64,000 bases of DNA from NCBI GenBank assembly GCA_039881145.1, contig JAYKKI010000032.1, forward strand, positions 13,224,501 through 13,288,500. Direction: 5' to 3'. The notes below the pieces were generated by a model, which made no database searches, was not told the origin of the DNA, and was given only the letters and a program-made list of their open reading frames with translations. This document shows, in pieces, positions 25,028 through 37,905 of the stretch (positions within the stretch are counted from its first letter, which is position 1; the number at the start of each line of letters is the position of its first letter). A program made the position numbers and the translations under genes. This DNA comes from Druceiella hillmani. Its lineage: Eukaryota > Arthropoda > Insecta > Lepidoptera > Hepialidae.

Positions 25028-25330
25028 TCTAATTAAATTCCTCTCTTAAATCAACATTTTGTTAGTAACTAATCAGTCGATACCACAAGCAGCAAAAATA
25101 AATAAAAACAAAAATTGTCTTCATCTATTTCCTACTAATTCAACTCTGATTTTAAATTAAAATTTTTTTAGAAACTAATCAGTTGTTCATGAAAAAAATT
25201 ACCTGTCAATAATTCAGAAGGGGGAAATAAAAAAAAGAATATTCTCTGTGCTAATTAAATTTTGGTTTTCAACCATAATTTTGTATGAACGTTATCAGTA
25301 ATCGGTCACTGTATATCAAATCCCTATATC
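25028..25330. repeat. possible diverged tandem repeat, ~105-116-bp spacing
   Basis: Three segments starting near 25028, 25133 and 25249 share ctaattaaatt or ctaattcaa, an AT-rich middle and a (aactaatcagt/gttatcagta) ending. The similarity is weak. Confidence 0.3.
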
Positions 25331-27477
25331 AAATCCTATTAAATCTCATCATGATACAGAAATTAATATAGCTAAATTCCTTGGCAGTTATCGCAGAAAA
25401 ATGCTCTTATACTGCGGAATATGAAGTGCATCGTGAGTCCATATTTGATAATTTTCACATCGAATCAAATTCACGATAAGACTCGTGATAAATAAGGCAC
25501 ACGCAACTATTTTCCTTGTTGGTGAATTTTTTTCTACTTTGGTGCCTTAGATTGTTTTTAGATGCTTCTTCACAAATTTATTCGATTTAAATATATTCTC
25601 CTAGCTACTTTTTTATTCCTCTTTGATCAGAGTACTGACTAAAATCTCAACCTTTTGAGTTCTACTTCGTCTGGTAGTTTGGTTTGAAGCCGCTTTCGTT
25701 AATGATCTAATCATAAAAGTACTTAGAAGTGATATGCAAATTCTTGGATATACATCGATATCCATTGAAATGTCAGTTTCTATTGTATCACGAAAAAGTG
25801 CAATACGTTTATCAGAGTTCTCTGCATTTTCGAGTGTTGCAAAACGTAAAAGTGTCTCGTAAATTACTGTGTTTATTCCTAGAGGAATCCAGTGGCCATG
25901 CTCAATCGAATCGAATGAATTGGGTAGCGCTGTTGCATCGAAAGGAGGTACTATAAAAAGCTCTTTTGGAAAAATGTTGAAAAAAATGAGTGGATTGATT
26001 TACATAGATGATCGAAAATTTGAGAAGTTATAGAGAATTTTAACGCCTCTCATAGCCCACTTCATTTTGACACAAATAAAAGCGGTCAAGTGTTCGTTAC
26101 GAAACGTCTAAAGTAGGGTTCTGCAATTGTATATGTTTCATATGGAATGATTATTGTCTACTAAACGTAATAATTTTATTCAAAGTTTCTAATCAGATGT
26201 GGAAGAATTGGAAGGCGGTAGGGTACATACTATACGCTCTAGAGCTTCATATCTAGTGAATTTGACCCAAAATTAAAAAATGGAATAATAAATTACACTG
26301 GGTTCATTTTAATCAGACTTTTCTAAGACATCCTGCTCTATGGATATCATGAAAAAAAATCACTTTCTCCTGAAATGCGTATTTATTTTTCTTTAATATT
26401 TTGCTAGCTATTCATTTAGATATTCGAATGAAAAATTACCTCGAAACATAAGTACAGCACTTTATAGTCTCACTTGAGGAAATTATGAGGATCCCCATTT
26501 TTATTTTTTTAAGTTGGAACATATGATCACGTCGATTAGAACTTTTAGAAATGTTTTTTTACGATCATCATCAGGACACATCTTCTTTTATTGACTAAAT
26601 TGATAGGATATCGATTTAAGGCTTTCGCTTGAAAATAATATCTGGTATTATGATGATTCTTTTGTTATCTGGAGGGTAATGTGGGCATACAACTTTTATA
26701 ACAAAGAAATTTGTGTAATGATGTGCTTAAAAAGAATGGGAAAATTAAAAAAAGAATTCATTATCTAGACTCTTGACTAATAATTTTAAGACAGATGTCA
26801 TAAATGTTTTACTATAAACAACATTTTTTACCTTTTTGAATTGTTTATTACAAATTGTACAGAATTTCATACATTTTGTAATTTTGGCAAAACAGGGGAG
26901 TTTTTTTAAATACATAAATTTATTTATTTTGTAAGTTTATTTATTTTTGGATTCGCTTATTTACTTCAATTATTCTCTATAACAACTGAACTGATTGAAA
27001 AAAAGTTTTTCGGATGGTATTAGCACTGATGCTGGCAAAAGGTAGCAATTTATAAAGAGATTTGACCGATTTATTTGCGTTTATCTATTCACTTGTGGAC
27101 GTACATAAAACGCTCCGAAAGGTTGAACGGTCATGACCGCAAATAGTCTAGAGGTTGATTTGAGAAATGATGACATATCGTCCTGCCTTCATGCGGTGGC
27201 TGTTCATGGCGGCATTCCAGGCAGTGGAATACTGGTACTTTCATGTTATTACATCACTGAAAATAATATGAGGAATGATTCAGGGTGACAGAATTAAAAT
27301 TTAAGGTATAATTAAAAGAAATTTAAGAAAATCTAATAGCTTACTTAATCTTTAAATAAAGACAATTTTTTAAGTAATTAAAATAATATATCGAACACTT
27401 AGTTTGAGGCCAACAAAAAAAAAACACAGCCAAATATCTTAAAAAAGACCACATACAAAAATTTATACAAATCCAAA
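25331..27477. other. AT-rich stretch, nothing recognised
   Basis: No coding or repeat structure supported. A somewhat GC-richer piece at 27110-27240 has no open frame of note. Confidence 0.45.
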
Positions 27478-27587
27478 ATTTAATTATCAGACAACAGAAC
27501 ATATTTAATTATCAGACAACAGAACATAAGTAGAATTGCGTACGTCTGGCTTATATACCCTATTGCTCTTATATACCCTATTGCTCT
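27478..27587. repeat. two short tandem duplications
   Basis: taattatcagacaacagaac occurs twice in tandem (about 27480-27526), and ttatataccctattgctc occurs twice in tandem (about 27551-27586). Confidence 0.9.
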
Positions 27588-28896
27588 GAATCTGTCAGTA
27601 ATGTTTAGCACATTCTACGTATTTGTCACCAAATGAAAATGTTGGCAAAATACTTGAAGTTAATATATATTATTGAGGTCTTTTCCCTTATACATCCTTT
27701 AACATAAAATATTGTAAACTGTAGTGCAAATTAATAACAAAAGATAATGAAAAGACGAGTACTTAATGTAAAATCGGATCTCATTTAGATTTAACTGAAA
27801 GCGGTTGATGGCAGGGGCGCTTAATGAAATATATAAAAGCGTGTACGTCGTTGTTGTGGCGACGTTAGTTGTTATTAAAATTCTATCCGTGAAATGGAAA
27901 ATAATTTCTGTGGAAAACTTCAATTTCCGACCATGTATATATTAATTTCAAGTTTTAGAAATTACTTGACACGCATATTAGGAATTGAAACAAAATGTAT
28001 ATTATAAGATATAGGTTCAGAGTAAGAATAGCCCGTTGGGGTTATTGTTTTTCATTGCTTCAGAATTCTATATTGTATACCAAATATAGTATTTTATACA
28101 GTATACCAAAAATATAGAAAATAGAATTTATAGATATAGATAACGATATTCTTACAACTACCCATAGATGGTGGGTCAGAATTCGGTGATATATTCCATT
28201 TAGCTATTTTGGTCTGAAATATAATTTTGATAATATTTTCAGAAACTTTGACCGTTATCCCTTTTGAAATCTCAAAGTCAATTCGGTCCATCATTGACTC
28301 AACCGTGAGGCGAAACTAAAATATTTCCATGTCGAAGTTAACTTGGATTTACGCGTGAAGAAAGGAAAGCTATGTCTTCAAGGAGGAAAAACAGTTAGCC
28401 TCTTTTTTCCTTATCTTTTGTTTGCCAGTACCATTAAGAAAATTTAAGCAGAGTTTGGCATCAATGCACGTTTCTCACGCTTGGCTATAGTTAGTGATAT
28501 TCTGGTATGGATAACAGAAGATCATATTTCGGTTCCACATCTGGCAATCATCACTTCCAGTATTTGTGGATTGTTAGAAATATAGATGCATTAGATATTG
28601 TGTTGGGTGCGCGTATATATAACTTATTCTTTGTTGATGCTTGCTAATGTACACATAAATTAATAAACTCATCGTAGGTCGGTTTTCGTTCATATTTGTT
28701 ATATTTTTGTGACTTTTTGTGTCATCTTTTAATTATTGGTATATAATTTATATTTGTTCTTATCAAGAAAATGTTGATGTGCAGAATAAGAAATAAATGT
28801 GGATTGAAAGAGGCCTTGATTAAAAAGTGGAAATTAGGTTTATTAAATATTTTCGAAATGAAGAAAACTTGGAGGCGACTTGTGGAAGATCTTAAT
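27588..28896. other. AT-rich stretch, nothing recognised
   Basis: Short minus-strand open frames (27699-27923, 28094-28294 and 28722-28946) are AT-driven and unsupported. Confidence 0.45.
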
Positions 28897-28908
28897 AGAT
28901 ACAGTTGA

Positions 28909-29300
28909 CATTGAATATATTTGGCTTTAATTTTGTAGAAATACACTAATTTTGTATTACCTTGTGTCTTGTTGTTGTTACCTTGGCCTTACTTTCAAAT
29001 ACCATTGCTTTTGTATAAAGTTTGCATTGTATAACCTCACATAATAACAACAATTGAATTTATTACCCTCAATAAAATACTGCGCCCCTGCAATAAACTA
29101 ACTAACAAACAATGGAAAAATCCGCACAAACCAGGCTTCCGCTATTGTGTTTAAAACATATACATACTGTTGGTTGTTCCTACGAGTTAATCTTTGCTAA
29201 TGTCCCACCTGAAGATGTAATACAACGAAACCTAGGTCGTGGTAAAGAAATTGAAGAAAGTAGAAATAATACTACATCACGTAGTTTCATTTAATTGTGG
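28909..29300 (+). mobile_element. Penelope-like element copy, 392 bp, no coding region
   Basis: A perfect 12-bp direct repeat, AGATACAGTTGA, flanks it (28897-28908 and 29301-29312). The left tip (gaatatatttgg...ttttgtag) is the inverted terminal sequence cut short. The body (taacctcacataataacaac, ttgaatttattaccct) matches the 3' untranslated region of the copy at 2440-3637. The right arm carries cacctgaagatg, cgaaacctaggtcgtgg and agtagaaataatactacat. The hammerhead core on + (29205-29242) has a 3-base deletion in stem II. A 60-codon open frame over the arm is only translated non-coding sequence. Confidence 0.88.
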
Positions 29301-29312
29301 AGATACAGTTGA

Positions 29313-29759
29313 ATTATGAAAAGGGGTTAAGGTCCGTTTATTAATTAAGCAAGTAAATTGAAACTTGCTTAGACTCAAGGTAAAAGAAGGAATTCATGCA
29401 AATAAAAGTCGTCGTTTTATAACTACTGGAAAATATCTACTGGCAAAATGTAAATATAAATATTTTTGTGCTATTACTATAGTATTATTGAAGCTTTTGA
29501 ACTGAAGTTTAGTATGATTTTTATAAAATATACTAATTTTTATTATGATTAGTATGATTTTTATAAAATATACTAGAATTAATAATGTTTTTTTTCTTAT
29601 AAAACTGCAAAATAAATAATAAATTAATTTTTTTGTTCCACTTGTAAAATGTTTTTTCCAAGAATTAATATTTGGTATTAAACTCATTATTTAAATGAGA
29701 GAAATTTAAGACTTAATATTAAGATTGAGAAATTTATAGATATGCAACATATCTAAAAA
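29313..29759. other. AT-rich stretch with a short tandem duplication
   Basis: tagtatgatttttataaaat plus atacta occurs twice (about 29509 and 29547, period 38). The overlapping minus-strand open frame is AT-driven. Confidence 0.6.
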
Positions 29760-30090
29760 GCTAATAATGTTTATAGAATTGGTTCCATAGCCAACAGTTC
29801 GGAAGTGTAAATCGCATCGCCAACGGTGTTGATTTATGTATTGCGGATGTGATAACACCAACGCGTGGGATTTCGTATTTTTGATTTCTTTAATTTTATC
29901 TTGCCAGTCATCAGCTTTTCCTGATCTTCGACTCGCTTTTTGGCAATATGACCAAAGTACTCCAAGATTCTGTAGATGCACGTAAAGTCTAGTTTAGATC
30001 TTCGGTTTTTTAGAATTGAGTCATTGATCTGATATGGATGTTGATATGGACGTTGGTCTGGACACATAATATTTTTCTCCAGCACCACAT
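29760..30090 (-). pseudogene. LINE reverse-transcriptase ORF, C-terminal fragment
   Basis: On the minus strand the text reads MWCWRKILCV, then after a frameshift NDSILKNRRSKL, then IYRILEYFGHIAKKR, then RNPTRWCYHIRNT stop. These match, in order, the conserved tail of insect non-LTR 'endonuclease-reverse transcriptase' ORFs (MWCWRRMLRI..., RTNxSIL, RILRYFGHIARR, GRSPTRWxDQI). The motif recognition is from memory. A further frame continues as TVGDAIYTSELL, like the usual DAIHxAEDR end. At least two frameshifts and the lack of the catalytic reverse-transcriptase core mark it as a dead fragment. Confidence 0.72.
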
Positions 30091-30110
30091 AATTAATTTG
30101 TTATTATTAT

Positions 30111-31656
30111 ATATAAGATAGGACTGCGCTGTAAGTTCTTCAGTACTTTTTATTTGTTGATGCATTACAGAATCTATATGGTTTATATATTAATCCAGGC
30201 TTGTTACATAAGTTTTTATTAAATTAATATTCTAAAATCCAATCGGCAACAAACCACCTTATATAATGAAATTTTTCAATAGGTACATCAAAAAGTTATC
30301 ACTGGAACTCACAAGCTTAGACAACATAAGACGAAATTAATAAAGAGAAAGCTCCCGAAGCTGGAATATGTTGGCAATTGAAGGAGGCTCGTTGAAAGTT
30401 TTGAAATAAAGTTTGACAATAAACATTTTTATTGTTAGGCCCTTGGGCGACTTGGTATTGTACGCTGTTACTGGATACTTTATGTGGAAGTTTTATGGTA
30501 AAAATTCTATAACACAACCCTTTTCCTATTGTTTTAGACTTATAGCTATAAAAAGGGAAGTAATATATCATAATGGAGAAATTTGCTGCGTCTTACCATT
30601 GTGTAACGTAATTTTTCTTTCTTCAGTAAATGAATCTGTTTTGCACGTTTTTTATTGAAAATCGTTTTGTTATTTCATAACTTACTAATTTCTGTCCGAG
30701 ACTTCATTCCTGTAAACTTTAATAATTTAGCCTGTTTGTCAATTCAGGTCGGATTATTTTTTTTTTAAATTCGGTACCCCATGGAAATCAGGCCCAGATT
30801 TGGGAGTTCAAGTGTTAAGAGTTATTACATGTCACAGCCAAATTTTCAGAATCTTCTTTACATAAAATACTACTTGATCAAGTAAGAACCTAATAAGCAT
30901 CATAAAAAATGGGTAGTGCCTACTAGAAAATACTTCATATCTCGCGAGATTGTAAGTTAATTTAGGCTGTATTCTATTTTAATACCAAATTTCGTATAGA
31001 TATATACATTCAGAGTTATAAATTAACAAACATCAATATATATACCTATGCTTCAAATTTTGCATTTATGATATTAGTATGATTAACAATTTTTTCCTAA
31101 AATTATTTAAATTTTTTTTTGTTATTCCTTAACTTTATAGAGAATACATGAACTTCCTTAACTTCCCATTTGTTGAGTTCCTGGTAAAATGCAATATATC
31201 GAGAGATATATCATATAATTGTGTCATGTATTTCACGGCATCATAAATATTTCAATTGGAGACTGATTATAATGATTTTTGGCAAAAAGATGAATTTAAT
31301 TTCGTACCTCAAAAGGAGAGAAGAATTAATCACATGCCCATCTATCCTGTCGGATTTTTTTCAGAAACCGCTTGATGTATGAACTTGAAATTTAACAATC
31401 ATAAACTAATTAAATCCGTACATATCTTAACTAAAAGTTTTACTTTCCTAAATTACATATTTTACATATTCATTATTTTGGGCAGTATACTTTCACAAAT
31501 ATGCTGAAAAATATTCGAAAGCTCCCTTTTCTCGCCCTCATTTCTGAAACAGCGGAACTAACATAATGGAAAAAGAGGGTTTTTCGAGATCCATGCCAAG
31601 GTGGAAAGTAAACTTCAATTGTGATTCTAGATGTCATAGTTTCGAAGATAATCGCG

Positions 31657-31658
<2 letters not shown>
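30111..31658. other. AT-rich stretch, nothing recognised
   Basis: Overlapping antisense open frames at 30317-30658 (80-84 codons) have no recognised domain. The remainder is non-repetitive AT-rich DNA. Confidence 0.4.

Positions 31659-31747
<89 letters not shown>
31659..31747. repeat. (TA)n microsatellite
   Basis: About 44 TA units, almost uninterrupted. Confidence 0.98.
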
Positions 31748-31751
<4 letters not shown>

Positions 31752-32224
31752 AGTATATATCCCATTTACCTAATAATATTAGATATTATTAAATATTTAT
31801 TGCGCTAGGAAGACTTATTAGAAAGTCCTTATTAGTGAAATAAGGAATTTCCCTTCAAACGTGGTGCAGAGTCTTCTACACCTGAGTACGACTCATACTT
31901 AATTTTTGCCAATTGTTTTCTATTTATTAAAACTATATGTATTGCTAATTAACTAGGCCAATCTTAATTTTTATGTTATGCCTTCTTGTATCCCATTGTC
32001 TCTTTTTACGTGCTCTTAACATGGAGAAGCTTTGACAGTTTTTAATATAACCTCTTTTCGTAACAGACCGAAAGATATATAAAAGAAATTTCTATATAAA
32101 ATCTTTGAATAAATTAAAATTACAAATCCATTATAAAACAGAGAGTTATATGTGGGGGGATTTTAAAGAAATTTATAATTTACCGTCGACTGTCGTGTTA
32201 ATACCGATAACCGATAGACAATAA
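31748..32224. other. AT-rich stretch, nothing recognised
   Basis: No feature supported. Confidence 0.5.
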
Positions 32225-32465
32225 TTTGAATGAATTTATATAAATCAATTTTAGCATTTGCTTCATGCCTAAAAATATTGTGACTCAAAATATAGGATAT
32301 GCGAATTTAAAGCAAAATATAGAATTTCTTCATAGCCGATATTTTGTATAAATTTATTTAAATAAATTTTAGTATTTACTTCACGCTCAGCTTAGAATGG
32401 GAAATGTCAGATACTCGAATTTAAAAGGAAATATAGACTTCACATAATAAAATGAAGAAATATAA
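32225..32465. repeat. diverged two-copy duplication, ~115-bp period
   Basis: Both halves contain aatttatataaat/aatttatttaaat, then attttag(c/t)atttgcttca/atttacttca, then gaatttaaa(gc/ag)..aaatatag. Moderately diverged. Confidence 0.6.
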
Positions 32466-33147
32466 ATACGCATTAATCAATGACCGATTATGAATTGTTA
32501 CACGCCGTTTTGACCTCGTTTAGTTAGGGTTAAATAAGATACTTTCTAGAAAATGTGTCTCAGAATTAATATTTTTTAAGATATAAATTCCTTTAATTTT
32601 AATATGTTTATCTTTAATAGAGATAAGTGGAAACACATTCCGAGAAGGGCTACTAAAAAATTAGCTTAATTATGGCCACGAACATCGAGAGCGACATCAA
32701 GAGCGTATGCTAAGGGGACAATTTTCGGTATGATCCCTTGAAAATTTGGTTAGAATCTGACGTTGGAAATCGAAGGTATGCACCAAAGAATTCCTCAAAA
32801 CTGAAAAGCACATGTTCCGTGATCGAATTTGGATGATATAAGTTTAATGATAATTTAATAAGATGCCATTAAAGGCAACTTGAGTTCCTTTTTAGCAAAA
32901 TCAGCGTACAGCAATGAAGCCGGAAGATGGTTCTTGGGTGAGTGAAAGTAATCAAGTAAATAGGTAAGATACGTGTACGTACAAAGACACGAAACCGCGT
33001 TTTTAAACGGTTTTATTTAGCTTCACGTTCCGCATGTTGTTGATTCGAATGTTTGTATTCCTACTTCTACTTAACCGATACATGAAAATACGTACACGTT
33101 TTCAGTTCACATGACAATATAATATTGTGATAATTTCAACTTTGTGT
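32466..33147. other. AT-rich stretch, nothing recognised
   Basis: No gene or repeat recognised. Confidence 0.5.
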
Positions 33148-33735
33148 CCTGATATTACAGCATCAGTATACTGATTGCCTAAACAGTGAGATTTGAAGAT
33201 TTGCCATTTTTATAATAACCACTTGAGGCGCACAATACTAATGTATTGTGGGCCTCAAGAAGAAACTCTCTCATTTAACTTCGGTTTTCGATTCCTAAGT
33301 CCTGATTCTTCAGGAGTACTGCTTGCATAAATAGTGAGACTTACGAATCTAATGTTTTTAAATATAGTATTGTGAATCTCAAGTAAAGACTAAGTCATTG
33401 AACGCCGCGTTCTAACTCTTCAACCCTGATGCTGCAGGGGTACAGCCGGCCTAAACCGTGAGACTTAATGATCAACTATTTTTTAATGAAATTGTGGGTC
33501 TCGAGCGGAGACTATGTCATTGAACTACAGGTTCCAACTTCTCAGTCCTGATGCTGCAAGGGTATTGTCTACCTAAAACATGGGACTTGAAGGTTTGCTG
33601 TTTTTAAATAAGTGTTGTGAGTCTCAAGCACAGACTCTGTCATTGAACTAAGGGTTCTAATTTCTTAGTCCTGATGCTGTAGGAAAACTGCTTGCTTCAA
33701 TCGGTGACTTGAGGATCTTCTGTTTTTGGGTACAA
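33148..33735. repeat. tandem array, ~123-bp unit, about 4.7 copies
   Basis: The anchor cctgat(gctgcag) recurs at 33148, 33301, 33425, 33547 and 33670. The last three intervals are 122-124 bp and the first is 153. Each unit has a (g/t)tgagacttgaagatttgc-like block, a ttgtgggtctcaag-like block and a ctctgtcattgaact-like block. No coding potential. Confidence 0.92.
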
Positions 33736-33835
33736 TGGTGGAGCCGGAAGTTGGTAACTTTTCCATGATGGGAAGTAAACTCATAGAGTTTAGACTCGTT
33801 TCACTTGCCTTAACGTAAGTATGAAAATAACAAAT

Positions 33836-34110
33836 TAGATAGGTAGGTAAGTACATCCAAATGCAATATGCAGGTACATACAAAGTCATGATGTAAAAGA
33901 GATATTAGTAGGTAGGTAGATAAGTAAGTACATTTATAAACAAATGCATGGAATGACCATACATTAGTACGTTGATAGATAGGTAAGTAAATGCACGTGC
34001 AAATACATGTAGCAACTAGAATATTAGTAGGCGGATAAGTACTAATATACAGCTACATATAAAAGCATGAAGAAACTAGGATATTAGCAGGTAGATATGT
34101 GGTATGCACA
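33836..34110. repeat. tandem array, ~60-65-bp unit, with gtaggtaagtac core
   Basis: Copies of attagtaggtagataagtaagta and variants recur near 33838, 33903, 33963, 34022 and 34082, separated by diverged spacers containing aaatgca and catga. Period is about 60 bp. Confidence 0.8.
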
Positions 34111-35131
34111 CGTATATATAAGGCTTGAAATATTAATTATTGTGAAGCCAAAAGAGGGGGTCTGATTTATACGTTCGTATGTGTGTATGTATGTATATGT
34201 GTGTCGTGTAGATAAATCGATGTCGTTCTGATTTAAATAAATAAGATATAATTTATATTGAATTCATCGTAAGTTCGTGACATTTTGAGTAACTTTTATG
34301 CAAAAAAAAATAAATCGACTTCATTTAACCACCGAACGACAAAGAAAAGTATAATAAAAATACGAGTACTTATTTGAAACTTTTGCGGTGCAATATCGTT
34401 TCCAAACATAAATAAATTTGGAAAGTAATGAAGCATGATGATTGCCTATAAATACCTAGCCTATAAATATGCTATAGGACTACGGCATAGATAAGTAAAC
34501 GTTTTAATAAAATCCAACAGTAGCTTTAGAGAATGGAGTCTCTATGAAAACAATAACTGTCTGAATTGACGAGTCATTTAAGAAAAGCGTGCATTTTGAG
34601 GAACATAACGATATTTTATGTGGTTTATGTTAAACAAGGGATTAATATTTTATATATATTGTTACAAGCTTTTACCTATGAGTTATTACCGCTCGCGAAG
34701 TCAAGGGTGAAAGTTAAACTGAGCTCTAAAGGGCGTGTTTGATATTAGGATTACTTAATTTTTTTTCAAAGAAAAAGTATTGATATAAATTGGGCCAGTT
34801 ACGTATATTTTACCGTTACAATATTGTATAGTTACGAGGTATATTTCAAGTAGGTATTATTTAGGACATAATTTTCCGGACCTGACTTTTAAGGTTGCAC
34901 GTGTGAAGTGTGGTATGCCGCTCCTGTTATGCGATGGTAATCAGGAGTAAAATCCTGTGTAAGAACTAATAACCAATGAAAATGGTGCGTGAAATGAATA
35001 ATTTCCCACTGTTTTTAAAGATTAAACTAAAATCGGTACATTCAGTCTTCCGCATGAGGCTATAATTTTTCAGCGTTTGTGTTCACTGCTTTGCTTCAGT
35101 AAATGACCGTGTAAACATATATCCTAATGTA

Positions 35132-35133
<2 letters not shown>
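34111..35133. other. AT-rich stretch, nothing recognised
   Basis: A short gtatgtgtgtatgtatgtat run lies near 34180. No other feature. Confidence 0.5.

Positions 35134-35178
<45 letters not shown>
35134..35178. repeat. (TA)n microsatellite
   Basis: TA alternation with a TTTA break, followed by cgcacacatatatgcg. Confidence 0.95.
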
Positions 35179-35419
35179 CGCACACATATATGCGTATATT
35201 ATATTTAAAGAAGCAGACTATGTTTTATTTTTAATTTATTAGGGATTCATTTTTTATTTTAAATTTGGTGGTGAATATTTTTTTCATGGCATCTTTACAT
35301 TGGGATGTGATTGGAAATTAATTTTTAAATGCAATCAAAATGTATAGTTATAATTTTTAAATCTCTTTCACAAATGAGTTGCATAGCGGGCATACATACT
35401 ATCTCCCCTAAATTTTTAA

Positions 35420-36212
35420 TATGTATATCAAAAAATAATATCAATATATATAAACGGTATAATAGGAATATTATGTTTCATTAGATATTTAAACTTATAA
35501 TTGTATCTAAGTGTGTACGGAAACTACTTAACGTGAGTTCTACTAGTACTAACAGGTTTATTTATTCTTTCGTCGTTTCAAGTATCTACAAAATAATATT
35601 AATATTTATAAACGGTTTAATAGAAATACTATATTTCATTAGATATTTAAACATATAATTGTATCTAAATGTGTACGGAAACTACTTGGTGTGAATTCTA
35701 CTAATATTTAATGGGTTTATATATTCTTTCGTCGATCAACCTACAAAGTAATATTAATATTTGAAAACGATGTAATAGAAGTACTATGTTTCATTAGATA
35801 TTTATACTTATAATTGTATCTAAGTGTGTACGGAAACTACTTGGTGTGAATTCTACTAATACTTAATGGGTTTATATATTCTTTCGTCGATCAACCTACA
35901 AAGTAATATTAATATTTAAAAACGATGTAATAGAAGTACTATGTTTCATTAGATATTTATACTTATAATTGTATCTAAGTGTGTACGGAAACTACTTGGT
36001 GTGAGTTCTTTTAATACTTAACAGGTTTATTTATTCTTTCATTAATTCAACTACCTACAAAGTAATATTAATATTTAAAAACGATGTAATAGAAGTACTA
36101 TGTTTCATTATATATTTAAACTTACATTTGTATCAAAGTGTGTACGGAAATTACTTAGTTCTACTAGTACTGACAGGTTTACTTATTCTTTCCTCGACTC
36201 AAATATCCACAG
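35420..36212. repeat. tandem array of five ~157-bp units
   Basis: Measured at the ctaca(a)a(g)taatatt anchor, units start near 35428, 35586, 35741, 35896 and 36055 (155-159 bp apart). Each has aacg(g/a)t(t)taatag, then tttcattagatattta, then aattgtatctaa, then gtgtgtacggaaactactt, then tttattctttc. The middle units are nearly identical, so the most recent duplication was internal. Confidence 0.96.
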
Positions 36213-36297
36213 TATTTTTTTTTTAATTGATAATTATTGGAGAACAAATCCATAATAAAAGTTTTGGGCATAAGTTCGCATAGACTTTAATAAATAA

Positions 36298-36375
36298 AGT
36301 ACATAAATAAGATGGTTCATAAATAAGATGGTACATAAGGTGGTACAAAATGGTACATAAATAAGATGGTATACT
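36298..36375. repeat. 17-bp minisatellite
   Basis: Iterations of acataaataagatggt with one shortened copy (acataaggtggtacaaaatggt). Confidence 0.9.
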
Positions 36376-36462
36376 GGTTTTCACAATATATTTATATCAC
36401 GAAATATTCTTTTCTTTAAAATGATAAAATTCATTTTTAATTAAAACAAAGGGCTGTCTTGC

Positions 36463-37165
36463 AATTAGTGTGCGACCTAAGGTCAGTTTATCAGCCGAAG
36501 CTGAAGCCAATTTTCGGTTATCACCGTCGGCCGAGTCTTACGCACCACACATGGTCAAGACTGTCAGTCAGACTTACTGACAGTTAAAAACGTATTTCTG
36601 TTTCTCATTAATTGTCAGTCGAGTCGGAACAAGAGTCTACTTTACCGATCGTACTCTATTACAGGGTTCAATCGGTAATAGACAAAATATGTTTTTATCT
36701 GTCAGTAAATCCGACTGAGAGTCCTGACCGTGTGGTGTATACGGGCGTTAGACTACTTGCTGTAATTCGTTTAAATAAATTGTTATTTTTCAATGATTAA
36801 TTTTGTTTTATTTTTACTTATTTATTGGAATGAATTAATTTTATTAATGACTACAAAAAAAACAATGAGCATTTTCTTTGTTGAAACTAGCCAAAGGCTA
36901 ATATTTAATAAAAATTAGAAAGTGAAATATATTTGGTAGTACAATAATTATTTGAAGTCTCAGTTAGATCCAGGTTCATGAAATTAGCAATTATTTATTT
37001 CCGTTGTAATATTATGTTTGTTTGCTTGCCTGCCGTCGGCTTCAGCCAAGTTTTCGTATTTTTTTTAACCGTCGCCGAATTGCGACGCTGAATTCCGACG
37101 GCTGAAGGTGCGATTTGTGGCTGAAGTGGTCCGAAGCCGAAGCTTTAGGTGGATATCACTTGGAA
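36463..37165. repeat. GCCGAA/TTCAGCC-rich element split by a MITE
   Basis: Direct copies of a (t/a)cagccaa(g)ttttcg...accgtcgg/cgccga block lie at about 36503-36537 and 37043-37082. Both sit among GCCGAAGC and GGCTGAAGG words, beginning with gtgtgcgacc and ending near gaagccgaagc. This looks like one old repeat with the 207-bp MITE at 36541-36747 and AT-rich sequence between its halves. Family not known to me. Confidence 0.45.
36541..36747. mobile_element. MITE with ~45-bp terminal inverted repeats
   Basis: The left CACCACACATGGTCAAGACT, then GTCAGTCAGACTTACTGACAG and taaaaacgtatt is matched inverted by the right CACCACACGGTCAGGACT, then CTCAGTCGGATTTACTGACAG and ataaaaacatatt. TTA lies at 36538-36540 and 36748-36750 and would suit a Harbinger-type target duplication, although the extreme tips are uneven (an extra CCGTATA on the right). 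The 62-codon frame crossing it is not a gene. Confidence 0.68.
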
Positions 37166-37293
37166 TGTTTCACATATATCTTTTATGGCTTTATATCTTC
37201 CATATATGTATGGTTTTTAAATACTAATTTTTTTTTAAATTATATCGCTGTTAGGAAATTTAGACCAATCAATTTACTAACAAAGTTATTTTT

Positions 37294-37440
37294 GGAGTCC
37301 CGTACCTCAAACTGAAAAAGGGAAACTTAATAAGATCAGCACGTGTCTGTCTGCCAGTCCGTCTGTTATAGCCTCAGATACTATGCAACATAGAAATTTG
37401 AGATTTAACATATAATACATATTATTAACCCACATGTTTT
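37294..37440 (+). repeat. dispersed repeat with ggagtcccgtacctc head and gtctgtctgccagtccgtctg core
   Basis: The order is ccgtacctcaaactgaaaaa, then cgtgtctgtctgccagtccg and tctgtta, then agaaatttgagattt. It is the same layout as the inverse copies at 45735-45860 and 48780-48907. This is a widely seen insect repeat type, and the copies here are diverged. Confidence 0.6.
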
Positions 37441-37905
37441 GAACTGGCTAACTTTATAAAATAATTATCTTTAATTAGGTGGTGAATAAAATTCGCATTT
37501 TCTTTCTTTGCTTTTGCATATTGTGGGCTGTCAGTTGAAAGGGCTTGTTATGAGGAAAACAAAAATATTACATAATTTGAAATTGCATATTTAAAAATAT
37601 ATTCTAAAAAAAGTAGGAGTTCTTTCCCCAAACACAAAGACCCGACTAAAAGATTACAGGAGAATTATAGCGATTGTCGTGGATTTTATTATTTTTTATA
37701 TAGACACCATGTTTATAAACCTATGAATTAATATAAATTTATCTCTCCCATGTATTTGAAATACATATCAAAAATCCTAAATTATATTACTATTAATCAA
37801 AAAAACTAATTAAAAAAATGTTTGTAAATAATTAAATAGAAATACTACGTACACTTAAATGTTTAAAAACGGCGAAATGTGTACGAAATCCACGTAAATC
37901 CACGT

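Noticed and set aside
29112..29294. 60-codon frame with PPEDVIQRNLGRGK
   Set aside because: It is the translated non-coding terminal arm of a Penelope-like element, present in all copies.
36612..36800. 62-codon open frame
   Set aside because: Most of it is the internal and right-terminal sequence of the MITE at 36541-36747.
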